Below the pieces are notes generated by a model that made no database searches, was not told where the DNA came from, and was given only the letters and a program-made list of their open reading frames with translations. From Vesta saturnalis (lineage: Eukaryota > Arthropoda > Insecta > Coleoptera > Lampyridae): DNA of 64,000 nucleotides. How positions within the stretch are numbered: position 1 is the stretch's first letter; each line of letters opens with the position of its first letter. The position numbers and the translations under genes were made by a program. Positions 11,568 to 21,829 of the stretch are shown in pieces. The stretch is taken from assembly GCA_036346205.1 (NCBI GenBank), contig JARFJB010000002.1, positions 1,545,501 to 1,609,500 on the forward strand, read 5' to 3'.

Positions 11568-12626
11568 ATGAACTTAAGTGTAAAACAAAAAATTGAAATA
11601 CTTATGATGATTGGGTATGGAGACAGATCGCGAACTCAGATGGAAGTGTGCAATTTGTTTAATAATAAATATCCAGAAAGACCTATAATGCGTTCAACAG
11701 TCAGTAAGATTGAAAAGAAATTTCGAGAAACTGGTACGGTTGCAAATGCATGCAAATCAGGTCGTCCCTCTGCAAATGCAGATACAGCATTTGAAGAAGA
11801 TGCACACACTTCTGTGCGTAAAGTTAGTCGCGATATCGGTGTTAGCAAAACAACGGTACACAAACTATTAAAACTTGAAAAATGGCATCCTTATAAAATC
11901 AAACTTGTGCAGGAATTAAACGAAGATGATCCCGATAGAAGAATACAATTTTCCGAAGAAATGATGGATAAATGTCACCGAGACCCTCTCTTGATACAAA
12001 ACATTATTTTTTCTGATGAGGCCACTTTCACGTTAATTGGCGAGGTCAACCGTCAGAATTGTAGATACTGGGCAAAAGAAAACCCCCACTGGATGCGTGA
12101 GCATCATACACAATACCCGCAAAAGGTAAATATATGGGTTGGAATTGTAAGAAATCTAATCATCGGACCCTACTTTATCGAAGGTAATTTAAACGGGGCA
12201 ACGTACCTTGATTTTTTAAGGGGGTATCTCGTACCTAATTTACGTAATTTGTTTCCCAGCAGACGTAATCCTGGAGGTTTTGATGAAAGTTTATGGTTTC
12301 AACAGGATGGTGCACCTCCACATTATGCTGTAGATGTTAGAAGGTACCTAGACGAAATTTTTCCGAACAGGCGGATTGGTAGACGTGGATATATTGAATG
12401 GCCAGCGAGGTCACCAGATTTCAATCCTTTGGATTATTTTATGTGGGGGCATCTAAAGAATGTTGTGTATCAAACGAAACCAGCAAATATTCAAGAATTA
12501 AAAGAGAGAATTCGGACAGCAATAAACAATATTTCTCCAGACACAATAAACAAGGTTCAACAAGAATTTGTACACCGTTTGGGTTACTGTCAAATACAGC
12601 AAGGGCTGCAGTTCGAACATTTATAA
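11568..12626 (+). CDS. IS630/mariner-like DDD transposase, intact
   Basis: 352 codons with no stop or shift. Residues 1-65 form an N-terminal helix-turn-helix (IEILMMIGYGDR; MRSTVSKIEKKF). Residues 80-120 form a second one (VSRDIGVSKTTVHKLLKLEK) followed by the linker HPYKIKLVQELNEDDPDRR. The catalytic domain has D150 (IIFSDEATF), D247 (WFQQDGAPPH) and D284 (WPARSPDFNPLDYFMWG). The last two are separated by 36 residues rather than the 34 of classical mariners. The C-terminus ends in the family-typical FEHL. The enzyme would cut and paste its own element in the nucleus at TA sites. The ATG is preceded by about 270 bp inside the element beyond the left TIR. All catalytic residues are present; the enzyme could be active, but that is inference. 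Confidence 0.92.
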   Translation: MNLSVKQKIEILMMIGYGDRSRTQMEVCNLFNNKYPERPIMRSTVSKIEKKFRETGTVANACKSGRPSANADTAFEEDAHTSVRKVSRDIGVSKTTVHKLLKLEKWHPYKIKLVQELNEDDPDRRIQFSEEMMDKCHRDPLLIQNIIFSDEATFTLIGEVNRQNCRYWAKENPHWMREHHTQYPQKVNIWVGIVRNLIIGPYFIEGNLNGATYLDFLRGYLVPNLRNLFPSRRNPGGFDESLWFQQDGAPPHYAVDVRRYLDEIFPNRRIGRRGYIEWPARSPDFNPLDYFMWGHLKNVVYQTKPANIQELKERIRTAINNISPDTINKVQQEFVHRLGYCQIQQGLQFEHL

Positions 12627-12653
12627 AGTCATGTCTTTCATCATTCTGTCCGG

Positions 12654-13014
12654 TAGACAACAAGTATTTTTGATAATATTGTTAATTTAACTAATAAAGA
12701 ATGTTATGCGTTACTTTATGAGCACACACAAAACTATTGTATTTTTGTCCACCCTGTACCAATTGGAATTAACATGTGATACATTTTTGGAATCAGCTCA
12801 GCTAGAGCAATCCGAAAATTGAAACAAGATGGGGGTGTTCCATTTAAAAAAAATGGCGGTGACGTCATTACTCAAAAGTAATTCACCCTGTATATTAGAT
12901 TATTATTTTAAAATACGGTAAATTAAAATAAAAAATCGTCGTGTTTCAGGATTATTTCTTAAAATGGTCTGTTTAGCTAAAAATTAATTTGCTCCATACT
13001 TTACGGATACAGTG
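12654..13014 (-). repeat. Right 361-bp TIR of the 10934 transposon
   Basis: Reverse-complement partner of 10934-11294, beginning 28 bp after the transposase stop codon and ending at the TA target duplication. Confidence 0.9.
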
Positions 13015-13899
13015 TATAAAATAAATTTAGCCTTAAAATTTCGATTTAAACACAAGTTATAAAGGCTTGTCATACGGTTATGAGTAAAGTTTATACTATC
13101 TTATAATACATATGTATAAATATACACGAAGTATTCAGAAATCAATGAAGGATTTTCAAATCGGGAACTGTTAAAGGTGGGTTTCTTCCTTGACTAAACG
13201 GGATTTGCGCTCCTACAAAGCTATATATTCAGTGAATCGTGATGTTCAAGCACTCCCATTCCATATATATGTATCACTTGCGTAATTACAAATTTATGCA
13301 AATGATATCTAAATATAGAAGTAACCTAAATAATTTTCATTATTATTTATAAAGCACAGAAAAGCAATTATAATGTTGACTGTTACACAATCTTTCAGTA
13401 AGTAGAACGTAAATATTTACGAGAATAGTACGTAATATCGTGACATAGTTTGAGATACGTACTAAATAACCATATCACCACACTGTCACTTTTACACTCG
13501 AACCTTTCTAGAGATGGTAGGGTCTCAAGAGAAAATTGTATCGTATATGCTTTTAGATGTTAAAATAAGTTATGTAGATATGTAATAAAAGTGTATATAC
13601 AAGGCAGCAAGGTAACATATGAAAATGTTTATTTATACTTTTGAAGATGTATGGCCCTTTTAGTAATAATTTTATAGACAAATGTTTAATTTTGTTGAAT
13701 TTTTTGGAGCTACGATTACAAATTTTCATTTTTAACCTTCGTAATAATAATAATAATGTCTTTGTTCAACACAGGCAGCAGTTACAACTTTTACATTTGC
13801 ATTCTTTCCACGATATCGACATATATCGTTGCACCTTGTTGAATCCCAAGACGAAGTTCAGGTGAAATGGTTCTAGTTCACCTGCTCTTCCACTTAACC
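13015..13899. other. No gene recognised
   Basis: AT-rich spacer between the complete transposon and the 3' end of LINE B. The ORF at 13641-13865 is Asn/Leu/Phe-rich without a known motif. Confidence 0.4.
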
Positions 13900-14051
13900 C
13901 TGATCCAAATTAAACTGACTATTCTAGCCATCACCACTATTTATCCATCATATAAGTTCTAATATACAAATACAATTATTAAATAATATGGGCTACCGGA
14001 TATGCATTTTTCATATAATAGTTCGTACTAATTAATTAAATATTTAATGCA

Positions 14052-15760
14052 CTATTTTTTAAAGTAGTATTGGTTAACACAGCTAGACCTTAATGCAAAA
14101 GGAACGGAGTTGTACAGCTTTGCAATACTGTACTGAAACGATCTTCTAAAAAATGAGGATGTATGACGTGGTATCGCAATTAAACCCCAATGTCTTAAAT
14201 TTAAATGGTGTACATCTGTTCTAAATTGTATCAGGTTATAAAGATATGGCAGAAATCTCAACGTAATTACATTGTGGTAAAAACAAGCTGCATGTAGTTG
14301 ACGTCTACCGTTCATGCTTAACCAACCTACTTCTCTTAGCTTATGAGAAATGTGCTGTCTTCTTCTTATACCATAAATTACAGGCAAATAGGAATTTTGT
14401 ACTTTCTGAATACGTTTAGAATCGACACTATCTATGCAAGGTCCATACGCAGTATCACAATATGTAAAATGGGATAAGACTAAACAGTTAGTAAGCAACA
14501 TTTTAGTAGTTCGCGTTAATATTTCACGATTACTGTAAATTATTTTTAAATTAATGTAAGCTTTTCTTATACACTCGTTAATATGTTGGTTAAATCTCAG
14601 TTTATAATCAATTTTAAGGCCTAAATTTCTTGCAGCATCGGGACATTGAAGTTCCACGTTATTTACCTTTATATTTAAAAGCTTTAACGCAGCTTCTCGT
14701 CTTTTGTTACCACCAAAAAGCATAAGGCCTGATTTCTTAGCATTCACTAGTAATGAATATTTTGTGCTGGTTTCGATTAATGATTTTAAGTTTTCATTTA
14801 CTAAAGAATATACTGAATTGCTGTCATCAGTGTCAAACGTGTACGACAACTGTGCGTCATCTGCAAACATATGGCACTGCCAATATTTTAAGAAGCTGTT
14901 AAGGTGAAAAGTATAAATGATAAATAAAAGCGTGCCTAGCACAGAGCCTTGCGGTACTCCAGAGTTAACCGGTAAAGGATCCGATCGTTTCTCATTGAGA
15001 TGCACAGATTGAGACCTACTTGAAATAAACGACGTTACAAGTTCTAATGCGGAGTCACTGAATCTGATGTATTTTAGGATTGACAATAATACGTTGTTGT
15101 TAAGGGTGTCAAACACTTTACTATAGTCAAGCATTACCAATAAGTAAAGTTGATTTTGTTCAATCGCAGAGCAGATTTGACTCGTAATTAATTGCAATAA
15201 CGTGGCGCAACTATACCCAGAATGGAACCCTGATTGTGTGTCTGCTAATATGTAGTTTATTAATAGAAATTGCCTGATTGGTGACTGCATTATTTTTTCT
15301 AAAATGTTTGAAAGGGTCGGTAAAATGCTTATTGGTCTTAAATCAGTAAAATGATCGGGATTCCGCATTTTGGGCACCGGCAACACTAAAGCTGTTTTCC
15401 ATACTGTAGGGTAAACACTGTGACCTAGGCAACAGTTGTAAATGTGTGTTATATATGGGATAATAACTGGACAAAACAGCAGCAAAATTGATATACTAAT
15501 ATTGTCAACACCAATGGCATTTGATTCGATTGTTTGCATAGTGGACTCCACCAATTCCTCCGTAACTAGCTGAAACTGCAATTGCTGAAAATTAGTAGGA
15601 ACTGATTTACTTGAATAATATTCTATCATGTCATGCGTTTGATTTTGGTGGATTTTACAACTGTTTATAAAATATTGATTAAGTTTATTAGCATTTTGCA
15701 AATGCGGAGGCAGATCAATTGATTTCCGATTATTACAAATATTTAATTGATTTAATTATT
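14052..15760 (-). pseudogene. LINE B reverse transcriptase domain
   Basis: A 549-codon uninterrupted stretch (15701-14052) plus upstream codons to the insertion point. Visible motifs in order: TVWKTALVLPVPK and DLRPISILPTLS (fingers), YILADTQSGFHSGYS, motif A LLVMLDYSKVFDTLNN, NSGVPQGSVLGTLLFIIY (motif B), the catalytic FADD in HMFADDAQLSY (14856-14867), NAKKSGLMLFG and RNLGLKIDYKLRFNQH (thumb). No RNase H follows. The usual motif-A AFD is VFD here. The upstream end is cut off by the tRNA palindrome insertion, so it is the 3' part of a disrupted ORF2. Target-primed reverse transcription is the family role. Confidence 0.9.
14856..14867 (-). other. Catalytic FADD box of LINE B reverse transcriptase
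   Basis: Codes Phe-Ala-Asp-Asp within HMFADDAQLSY, the metal-binding pair of the RT active site. Confidence 0.9.
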
Positions 15761-15849
15761 ATAAGTTTTTGTTATGAACGAATAAGTTCAAAGGTAAATA
15801 TGTAATTAAAAATTATTATTAATTTTATTAAATACATAAATAAAAAGTT

Positions 15850-15922
15850 TACCTCGAGTAGGATTTGAACCTACGACCTGTACTTTGCTAGAGTACCGCG
15901 CTACCAACTGCGCCACCAAGGT
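15850..15922 (-). tRNA. tRNA-shaped gene, anticodon AGC (Ala by anticodon), minus copy
   Basis: Exact mirror of the copy at 15987-16059, with the same 73-nt cloverleaf, box A, box B and pol III T-run. See that entry for stem-by-stem evidence. The two copies face each other head to head, separated by about 64 bp. Confidence 0.6.
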
Positions 15923-15986
15923 TCAAGCCCCAATCGATGTAAATTCTACTTACATAAAGACAAAATTTACATCGATTGGGGCTTGA

Positions 15987-16059
15987 ACCTTGGTGGCGCA
16001 GTTGGTAGCGCGGTACTCTAGCAAAGTACAGGTCGTAGGTTCAAATCCTACTCGAGGTA
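15987..16059 (+). tRNA. tRNA-shaped gene, anticodon AGC (Ala by anticodon), plus copy
   Basis: All 73 positions fit a standard cloverleaf. Acceptor ACCTTGG/TCGAGGT has seven pairs including two G-U. D arm is GCGC/GCGC. Anticodon stem GTACT/AGTAC encloses loop CTAGCAA, so positions 34-36 are AGC. T arm is GTAGG/CCTAC with loop TTCAAAT. Box A (TGGCGCAGTTGG) and box B (GGTTCAAATCC) match pol III promoters, and a T5 terminator lies four bases after the end (16063-16067). No CCA is encoded, as expected in eukaryotes. Pair 3-70 is C-G, not the G-U that specifies alanine, and the body resembles other tRNA types. It may therefore be a SINE head or pseudo-tRNA rather than a working alanine tRNA. Confidence 0.6.
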
Positions 16060-16062
16060 AAC

Positions 16063-16067
16063 TTTTT
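16063..16067 (+). terminator. RNA polymerase III T-run after the tRNA-shaped gene
   Basis: Five consecutive T residues four bases downstream of the tRNA 3' end. The mirror image A-run serves the minus copy at 15842-15846. Confidence 0.55.
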
Positions 16068-16144
16068 ATTTATGTATTTAATAAAATTAATAATAATTTT
16101 TAATTGATTTAATGTTTGCCACATTGCCTTTTTACTTTTACTTT

Positions 16145-16423
16145 TTAATGAATGTTCAAAATACGCCTTTTTTCTCTTTTTATAGCTGTGTTAATTAGAT
16201 TGCGTGGAGTTTTGTAATTACTGAAATCACTATTCGCTTTAGTTGTTTTATACCTATTTAACGTTTCATCACGCAAAGCTATCATTAACTTTAAAGTTTC
16301 AGTTAGCCAAGGCGCTAGTGGTTTCCCAATTCGTACTGTTTTTAAAGGCAGGTGAATACCACAGATGATGAGAATCATGTTACTAATAAAATCAATTATA
16401 GAATCAACTTTATCTATAGTATA
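16145..16423 (-). pseudogene. LINE B linker between endonuclease and reverse transcriptase
   Basis: Encodes TIDKVDSIIDFISNMI... RIGKPLAPWLTETLKLMIALRDETLNRYK...FSNYKTPRNLINTAIKREKR. This matches the conserved linker of CR1/Jockey LINEs, where APWLT or its equivalent and a basic helix precede the RT. It is bounded by the DNA transposon on one side and by the tRNA palindrome on the other. Confidence 0.8.
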
Positions 16424-18835
16424 CCGGATGCCCACGAGATCACTTTCCGGCTGCCATTTTTTTATTTATCTATCGATTTAAATGAAACTTGGCAGGGTTG
16501 TTACTCTAACCAAACATCATTTTTAGGAATTTTTGACAAGCATTTCCGACTTCCGCTTTCACCGGAAATGACCTTAACTTTTGATTTTTAAATGAGACTC
16601 TGTATATTTTTTGTTTTTCGGATTCTGGAGGTCATTTTACGGCCGATTGCGTAATATTTAAATCGATTTTTTTCCAAATGTAATTTTAAAATTGAATTTT
16701 ATTCTCTCATCCAGAGTGCCATGACCATCTTAAAATCATTCTACATACTGAACTCACTTCCAGAAAAATGCAAACTCACTTTTATCTTTGTTAACTTTTT
16801 TACTAGAACGTTCTAAACTTTATTTTTGCCGCATTATGGGCGTGTTTGTTTTTAAAGCAGCACAATTTTAATGCATTGCTTTGCGTATTTTCCCAATTTT
16901 TTCAGACAACTATTGAACAAAATTTATTTTAAAACAAACAGAGTGTAATAATTTTAAACAGTTTTAAAAATAATTTAAAAAAATTAATAACATTAACAAT
17001 AATATAACATTAACAATAGGTATTAGATTATAACTTTTGGACCTTTTAACGACCAATTAAATTTTCAAAGTGCTGCCCTTCCACCTCTACATTTCCTAAC
17101 ACGAAAAACGTTGTTTTCTATGACATTCCTAAGCATGTCGGGGGTAATGCTAGCAAATTCCGATCGTATACGGTTTTCTAAGATGTTAAGTGTTGTTGGC
17201 GGTGTTCGGTAAACAATTTCCTTAATATGGCCCCACAAAAAAAAGTCAAGAGGTGTAAGGTCAGGCGAACGAGGAGGCCACCGGATCGGTCTACGGGTAG
17301 AGATAAGATGTTCTCCAAATCGTTCTTCTAAGTAATTTCTCACAACAATAGCGTTGTGAGCCGGCGCACCATCTTGTTGATAATAAAGGTGTTGATTATT
17401 TATTTCCAACGGTAATTCCTCCAAAAAATTTTCAATTTCATGTTGTAAAAAAACCAAATATCGTTCAGCATTTAAATGCCCTTGGAAAAGAATCGGTCCC
17501 ACAATACGAGTACCAATTATTCCAGCCCATACATTTACTCCAAATATCTCTTGAAAATTACCTTCCATCATTCGATGTTCATTTATCGTTGACCAATATC
17601 TGGTATTTTGCCATTATTGGTAAATCTCGACTCGTCAGAATACAAAATAGAATTGGCTAGGCTATTATCGGCATCGTTATGTTCCAAGGACCAGTTGCAA
17701 TATTCCAGTCTTCTAACAAAATCTCCCTCGTACAAATGTTGGTGAAGCTGGTACTTAAATGATTTGTATCCATGTTGCTTCAAGATCTTTCTTGCTGATG
17801 CTGCGCCAATGTCTAATTCAAAGGCAATTTCCCTTGTGGATGCTGTGGGGTTTTGAGTGACATATGCTATTACATTTTCTTCCGTTTGTTCATTAATAAT
17901 AAAATGTTGTTGCAAATTATCTGGTTCTTGGCGCATTTTTCTTATAAGGTAGATAATGTATTGTCTTGTAGGATGATGAAGACGCTCAGGATATTCTTGC
18001 CGATAAACTCGTTCGGTTTCCGCTGCATTTTTGGCACATTGTCCATACAGAATAAGTATATCAACCTGCTCACTCTTGGTAAACATTTTTGTTAATTTTA
18101 TAATTAAACTAAGTACAAACTTTAATTTAATTTTTAAGTAAAATATTAGATTTATGTTAATAAACAACAACCTTTATTATTACCTGTCAAACTTTTAAAT
18201 TTACCATAGTGTTTCCATGGCAACCTAGCCACCCATTGTTTTCATGACAACTCTGATATGCTGTGACATAGGAAGTGTATTTTATTAATGAGTAAGACGT
18301 AAATATAAAAATAAAAATGTTTTAAATCGAAAATGGGTAAAAATGACAAAACGTGTTATACGTCATTAAATTCGTTTTAAAATACTGCATTTAGTAGTTT
18401 TATGAAAGTGGTATGCTTCCATTTAATTTTTTTGAGCTACGGCAAAATAAAAAGTAAAAAAGTTAACAAAGATAAAAGTGAGTTTGCATTTTTCTGGAAG
18501 TGAGTTAAGTATGTAGAATGATTTTAAGATGGTCATGGCACTCTGGATAAGAAAATAAAATTCAATTTTAAAATTACATTTGGAAAAAAATCTATTTAAA
18601 TATTACGCAATCGGCCGTAAAATGACCTCCAGAATCCGAAAAACAAAAAATATACAGGGGGTGTCATTTAAAAATCAAAAGTTAAGGTCATTTCCGGTGA
18701 AACCGGAGGTCGGAAATGCTTGTCAAAAATTCCTAAAAATGACGTTTGGTTAGAGTAACAACCCTGGCAAGTTTCATTTAAATCGATAGATAAATAAAAA
18801 AATGGCAGCCGGAAAGTGATCTCGTGGGCACCCCG
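16424..18835 (-). mobile_element. IS630/mariner-like DNA transposon inserted in LINE B
   Basis: Inverted termini (CCGGATGCCCACGAGATCAC on the left; CGGGGTGCCCACGAGATCAC read from the right end) are flanked by TA (16422-16423 and 18836-18837). Inverted similarity runs several hundred bp, including the block for CTTTCCGGCTGCCATTTTTT and the CGGATTCTGGAGGTCATTTT region, to about 16810 on the left and 18450 on the right. The single transposase gene on the minus strand is frameshifted. LINE B coding sequence resumes on both sides, showing the LINE is older. Confidence 0.9.
17046..18086 (-). pseudogene. IS630/mariner-like transposase with two frameshifts
   Basis: The start is taken at MFTKSEQVDILILYGQ (ATG 18086-18084), which aligns with other family starts; the open frame extends upstream to 18170. 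An HTH domain (ASTREIAFELDIGAASARKI) is followed by HGYKSFKYQLHQHLYEGD. Catalytic residues are D in ILYSDESRF, D in YYQQDGAPAH and D in WPPRSPDLTPLDFFLWG, with 36 residues between the last two. A shift plus small deletion near 17583-17615 separates the first D from the rest. A second shift near 17090 moves the C-terminus, ending EGQHFENLIGR, into another frame. Otherwise well preserved, so inactivation is fairly recent. Confidence 0.88.
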
Positions 18836-18840
18836 TATAC

Positions 18841-19561
18841 TAGCTCCCAAGGAGCATCATGCACAGGTGCGAATGACTGGTGAAATTACTTTCATGACAT
18901 TTAGTGTACAAGAAACTAAACATGATGATGATGATGATCTGATATATGTGGCAAATTAATAACTGTAATATTAGCAATGGTGTCAGGGTCATGTGTAATT
19001 ATTAGGTCGAGTAGTGTCGCTGAGTTTTCTGTTAATCTAGTTGGTTCAGAAAGTAATTGAGCCCTATTAATGGATTCAAGTAATGCGTTGAATTTAATTA
19101 CGTGTGGTAGACAGGTTGAGCATATCGATATTGAAGTCACCCGTACATAGAACGTTTTTACAGCTATTGATAGCAGACAATAACACATCTTCAATGTTGC
19201 CGATAAAGTCACCAACATTTGATTTGGGAGGCTTATACACAAGTCCAATTGCAGTGCTCTCATGATTAGTAACTATAATCCATAGTTGCTCAAATATATT
19301 TATATCTACGCTAGACGTAACTAATGGCTCAAATTTTAAAGAACTGTTAACACAAAATCCAACTCCTCCGCCCCTCGACTCCCTATTAGCTTGTAAAAAT
19401 TTATAGCCATTAATTTTTAAGTTATCTGCAGCAATGTTGTTAGATAGCCACGTTTCTGAAAGACAAATTACATCGTATGAAGAAGATAGAACGAATTCTT
19501 TCAAATCAGAGAAATGCGGTATCAGTGAGCGCACATTTATGTGGGATATGTATAGTGACAT
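18841..19561 (-). pseudogene. LINE B apurinic/apyrimidinic-type endonuclease domain
   Basis: Starts SLYISHINVRSLIPHFSDLK and continues with YDVICLSETWLSNNI (catalytic Glu), GGGVGFCV, TAIGLVYKPPKS, VLCTGDFNIDML (catalytic GDFN), then after a frameshift near 19100 LIKFN... SATLLDLIITHDPDTIANI and ISDHHHHHV (catalytic SDH). The SDH motif is followed by an ATG-repeat run that gives extra histidines (18920-18940). The domain nicks target DNA in the family. It is disabled here by the shift and by the downstream transposon. Confidence 0.88.
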
Positions 19562-19975
19562 ATTTATATAATGTACGTTTGCAATGTATAACCATCGACA
19601 TATCTATTATTCCCAACAAACAAACTTTATATAATATTACAAACTTAATATTATGTGTTTCATTAAACTTAAATCTATTAAATTAAATTTGATATACTTA
19701 AGGTACAACTGCGAAACTTAACTTAACTATAAACGTTCAGACAAAATTAAAATTACGAAATTCTTGAATTTACAAAACAGAAAAGTCAAATTTCATTTCC
19801 CATCGTAGCGCACCCTCGCATCTAAAAGTAATGTATGACTTACGACTATTGAGAATATTTCTGAGTAGCATTACCGCCTACGAAAACTATTGATTAGTCT
19901 ATCTGGACTACCCTTTTAATTGGGTCAAATCATTGTATGTTTTAATTAAGATTTTACGATTATTAAAATTAGCAA

Positions 19976-20500
19976 AAGCATTTAGTACGACACACTATCT
20001 TTTGTACTTCTTTAAATAGCTGTAACCGTAAAGCAGTAAGATCCTCTTGTATAACACAACGTGTTCCTTTGAATTTACGTTTATTGTTTAGTACCATCAG
20101 TTTGGTTTGACAACTATTAAATTTTATGACAGGTCTAGCCTTACCACTATTCGACAATTTACCAACCCGGTGTAGTCTACCAATACTATGGTTTGGCAAC
20201 TCAATACCCACTTCACTAAAGGTGTTGATAATGACTCCTTGCACATTTTCACTTTTTTCTTCGGGTATTCCAAAAACTCGAACATTATTCTGCCGAGAAT
20301 ATTGTTCCAAAGCATCGATTCTTTCTTGCAGCACCACATTTTCACGTTCTACAGAATCAACAGCATCACTAAATTGTTCGTTTGTTTATTTTATCAGCCA
20401 ACCGCGTTACTACCATATCAATAATAGAAGTATCAGTTTTAAAAAAATTCCGTAATTGCAGACGAGACACAGAAATTGATTTCATTAATATGTTCCCTGG
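19976..20500 (-). pseudogene. LINE B ORF1 (RNA-binding protein) remnant
   Basis: Minus-strand frames give TEFFKTDTSIIDMVVTRLADKI, then a shift near 20375, then NVVLQERIDALEQYSRQNNV RVFGIPEEK..., the coiled-coil plus RRM-like core typical of LINE ORF1 proteins. It ends RCVIQEDLTALRLQLFKEVQ. ORF1 chaperones LINE RNA in this group. Upstream sequence to about 20720 is probably more ORF1 but is too decayed to place. Confidence 0.75.
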
Positions 20501-20720
20501 TTAGCGGCATGATTAATAGTATAACAGTTACTCGAATTAAAGTAAAATTAGCGAGAGCGCGTACGAAGCACTCGTGGCAAAACATAAGCAGAAGATTCAA
20601 TACCGAATGCATTTTACGACACCAAATACCGGTGGGGTCCGCATGGACCAATGGATTCAAAGCTCTTAATTGTTTGGTAAATATTCGTTTGTAAGTGTTT
20701 TTTTTTTTACACAAGGCCAA

Positions 20721-21829
20721 TTATGACAATGGTTTACTATACGGGAAAGCAATAATAGTATGTATATTAAACAAAAAATTTCATATGGCACATTTTTACG
20801 GCTTGATTCCAAGTTTAGAAAACAAACCGCATAGCGGTGTGCTTTCCAAAGAACGGGTATAACAAAGGTACTAAATGAGTTACTTATAATATTCTTTCTA
20901 TTTAGTATATTTTAATTCAAAATACAGAATTGTAATAAGATTTAAGAATCTTTTGTTTTGTGGTTTGCCATGTTAACAACATTGCCATTGATATGCTCTT
21001 TTGGATTGGACTTTGAAATAGTTTATGTTGAAATTTCTTTATAAAGCAATTATATTTACTAAACATAAAAGAAGGCCAACTGAATTTGTTCTTAATGCTG
21101 AATTAGCATTAAGCTAATTGTGTCACCTAGTTGCTATACCGAGCAAAATATAGAGTTCATATGTGGCACTGGTACCCTCAAGTAGCTTGGGCTGAAGATT
21201 ATAAAAGAATTGCATTAGTGCGAGTAGTTAGTTAATTGTTAATCAGATTTACTTGTGTAAGGTTGAATTAATAAAGTTAGTTGTGTAAAAAATACATTTT
21301 TTAAATGAGATGCCCTTATACAACTGTATGTAGTGAAAAAAAAAGTTAAAATATAGCAAACAAAATTTAATTTAAAAATTAAATAACAGAAATCAGAAAT
21401 TTTTTCTGTCGGCGTATTTAGTTTAATTATAGCGTAATAAATTGTTAAATACTCATTACTCATTACTCAAGCTTGAAATAGTGGTGGTTTAACAAATGGT
21501 GTTAGTCAAAACCAAAATGACAGAAATGGAAAAGTTTTTACGTGCAGTGAAGTTGGTATAATTATTGCTGCAATTGTATTTATGTTCATCATAATGTTAT
21601 ACTCATTGAAACGTTACAATAAATACGTCAGCAAAAGAATTTGTAACTCAGTTGCTAAAAGCTAAAAGGGGTTAGGCATTGACTTTCTTTTTTGACACAC
21701 TTATTTTGCAATTTGGGCCTCAACTGAAATTTTTATAGGAGTAAATAGATGTCTTTAGTTATTGCTAGTTTAAATAAAATTAAAGAGGAATTAATCCAGT
21801 TATAGAAAAATTAATCCCAAATAATAGAT
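20721..21829. other. No gene recognised; possible LTR remnant at about 21120-21290
   Basis: The segment 21120-21290 contains a TATAAAAG box (about 21200) and an AATAAAG signal (about 21269), ordered like U3-R-U5 of an LTR. The gag-like sequence starts about 550 bp further on. No second copy is visible, so this is only a suggestion. Confidence 0.25.

Larger units (their letters stand above)
10934..13014 (+). mobile_element. Complete IS630/mariner-like DNA transposon with 361-bp TIRs
   Basis: The termini are inverted: CACTGTGTCCGTAAAGTATG at 10934 and its near-complement at 13014. Inverted similarity continues for about 361 bp on each side (10934-11294 and 12654-13014). A TA dinucleotide flanks both ends (10932-10933 and 13015-13016), the target duplication expected of the Tc1/mariner/IS630 superfamily. 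One intact transposase gene lies between the TIRs. Arms differ by a few percent, so insertion was not extremely recent, but no lesion is visible in the gene. The TIRs hold further short blocks, such as TACAGGGTGGACAAAAATAC and a matching ACCCTGTA region. They are far longer than the roughly 30 bp of classical mariners. Confidence 0.92.
15757..16113. mobile_element. Palindromic tRNA-bearing insertion with 15-bp target duplication
   Basis: TTTAATTGATTTAAT occurs at 15742-15756 and again at 16099-16113, bracketing an insertion that interrupts LINE B ORF2. The insert contains a perfect inverted repeat of 142 bp per arm (15804-15945 and 15964-16105) with an 18-bp spacer. Each arm carries a complete tRNA-shaped sequence and an identical AT-rich 3' tail. 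Target duplications of this length fit LINE-machinery retroposition of a tRNA-derived transcript (SINE-like), but a perfectly inverted pair is not the usual SINE form. A partial third copy of the same tRNA plus tail sits at 57655-57700. Confidence 0.8.
13900..20500 (-). mobile_element. LINE B: CR1/Jockey-like non-LTR retrotransposon split by two insertions
   Basis: On the minus strand the order is ORF1 (20500-19976), apurinic endonuclease (19561-18841), linker (16420-16145), and reverse transcriptase with C-terminus (about 15760-14052), as in CR1/Jockey-group LINEs. The coding order is continuous if two insertions are removed: a TA-flanked DNA transposon (16424-18835) and a tRNA-bearing palindrome with 15-bp target duplications (15757-16113). 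Additional frameshifts in ORF1 and in the endonuclease make it inactive apart from the insertions. Confidence 0.85.

Noticed and set aside
14704..14907. Plus-strand ORF inside LINE B RT
   Set aside because: Antisense shadow of the catalytic FADD region on the minus strand.
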